Positions 32,896-33,347 of a stretch of 33,347 nucleotides of DNA are shown here, in pieces; within the stretch, counting starts at the first letter, position 1; the number at the start of each line of letters is the position of its first letter. Under the pieces are notes generated by a model. The model worked only from the letters and a program-made list of their open reading frames with translations, searched no databases and was not told the origin of the DNA. The stretch lies in NCBI GenBank assembly GCA_005883625.1, contig VBDU01000085.1:1-33347 (forward strand), written 5' to 3'. The stretch is from Chloroflexota bacterium (lineage in GTDB: Bacteria; Chloroflexota; Limnocylindria; P2-11E). The position numbers and the translations under genes were made by a program.

Positions 32896-33347
32896 ATGAA
32901 GACAGTGACCCTCCTCGACGTCGACAACACCCTCCTGGACAACGACGCGGCCAAGGACGCCCTCGAGCGACGCATCCTCGCGGCGGTGAGCGAGGAGCGT
33001 GCCGCGCGCTTCTGGTCCCTGTACGAGGACGTGCGTCGCGAGCGCGGCGTCGTCGACTTTCCAGAGACGCTCCGGCGCTTCCACGCGATCCATCCCGACG
33101 CGAGCGACCGCGTGGACCGGGCCGTGCTCGACATGCCCTACGACCGGTTCCTCTATCCCGGGGCGCTCGACGCCATCGCGCACCTGGCGACGCTCGGGAC
33201 GCCCGTCATCCTCTCGGACGGCGACCGGCGGTACCAGCCCCGGAAGATCGAGCGTTCCGGGCTCGCCGCCGCAGTGCGCGGAAACGTGATCGTTACCGAT
33301 CACAAGGAGGAGCGGCTGGATGAGGTGCTCCGCCGCTTCCCCGCCGA
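32896..33347 (+). CDS. HAD family hydrolase, cut off by the window end
   Basis: The first 150 residues of a haloacid dehalogenase-like hydrolase, open to the end of the window. Motif I is LLDVDNTLLDND at residues 6-17: the catalytic Asp pair is Asp8/Asp10. The helical cap has RFWSLYEDVRRERGVVDFPE. Motif II is VILSDGD near residue 104. Motif III would be the Lys in PRKIERSG. The product is probably a phosphatase of unknown substrate. The ATG at 32896 is 24 bp from the divergent GNAT start. No frame break is seen; the 3' end simply lies outside. Confidence 0.88.
   Translation, partial: MKTVTLLDVDNTLLDNDAAKDALERRILAAVSEERAARFWSLYEDVRRERGVVDFPETLRRFHAIHPDASDRVDRAVLDMPYDRFLYPGALDAIAHLATLGTPVILSDGDRRYQPRKIERSGLAAAVRGNVIVTDHKEERLDEVLRRFPA

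Noticed and set aside
32872..33303. N-terminal extension of the tandem GNAT gene
   Set aside because: The extension is antisense to the HAD hydrolase, whose DxD motif is intact, and it is not GNAT-like.

Overview
This is a very GC-rich stretch of bacterial chromosome with almost no non-coding space. Most genes start with ATG or GTG and many stop and start codons overlap. The family mix (an NBR1-type Ig-like plus RlpA domain protein, a UdgX-type uracil-DNA glycosylase, DUF2277 and DUF1059 proteins, an Npt1/Npt2-type carrier, a SARP-like regulator, an NrtS protein) suggests a soil or groundwater Chloroflexota such as the Limnocylindria lineage. That placement is an inference; a high-GC actinobacterium-like lineage cannot be excluded. 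I saw no tRNA, rRNA, CRISPR array, transposase or phage gene.

Layout. 0-7.5 kb: unrelated small units. These are a broken RlpA-like secreted protein, a cyclase-family hydrolase, a membrane protein with two GAF domains and no output domain, a TPR-like protein, DoxX, a small secreted proline-rich peptide, a broken small membrane protein, an ornithine cyclodeaminase-family enzyme, a membrane protein followed by a 17-bp triplication, and a DUF2277 protein. 7.6-9.1 kb (minus): a histidine kinase and single-domain response regulator pair. 9.26-19.66 kb (plus): a nine-gene, tightly packed signalling operon. Its order is PstS-like lipoprotein, Cache/HAMP/GAF-type histidine kinase, REC-REC-histidine kinase, Npt1/Npt2-type nucleotide carrier, VTC polyphosphate polymerase domain protein, REC plus degenerate HD-GYP, NarL/LuxR-type regulator, CheY-like protein, intact HD-GYP. 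19.6-22.1 kb: a membrane protein, UdgX and an MFS exporter, set among GC-rich hairpins. 22.2-25.9 kb: a peptide-type ABC importer (binding protein and two permeases, no ATPase genes). 26.0-28.4 kb: a ribbon-helix-helix-like protein with its own promoter/palindrome, an HtrA-like protease without a signal peptide, and a double GNAT. 28.4-33.3 kb: DUF1059 and ABM-fold genes divergent from a SARP-like regulator, NrtS, an acyl-CoA dehydrogenase-family flavoprotein divergent from an HxlR/SCP2 regulator, a tandem GNAT, and a HAD hydrolase cut off by the window edge.

Best candidate for an undescribed system: the 9.26-19.66 kb operon. It places a phosphate-type binding lipoprotein without its transporter, two sensor kinases, an ATP/ADP-type carrier directly followed by a polyphosphate polymerase domain, and two HD-GYP proteins (one apparently inactive) in one transcription unit. 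A reasonable hypothesis is a phosphate or energy-status sensing circuit that drives polyphosphate formation and cyclic-dinucleotide turnover. No pstCAB, phoU, ppk or GGDEF gene is present in the window.
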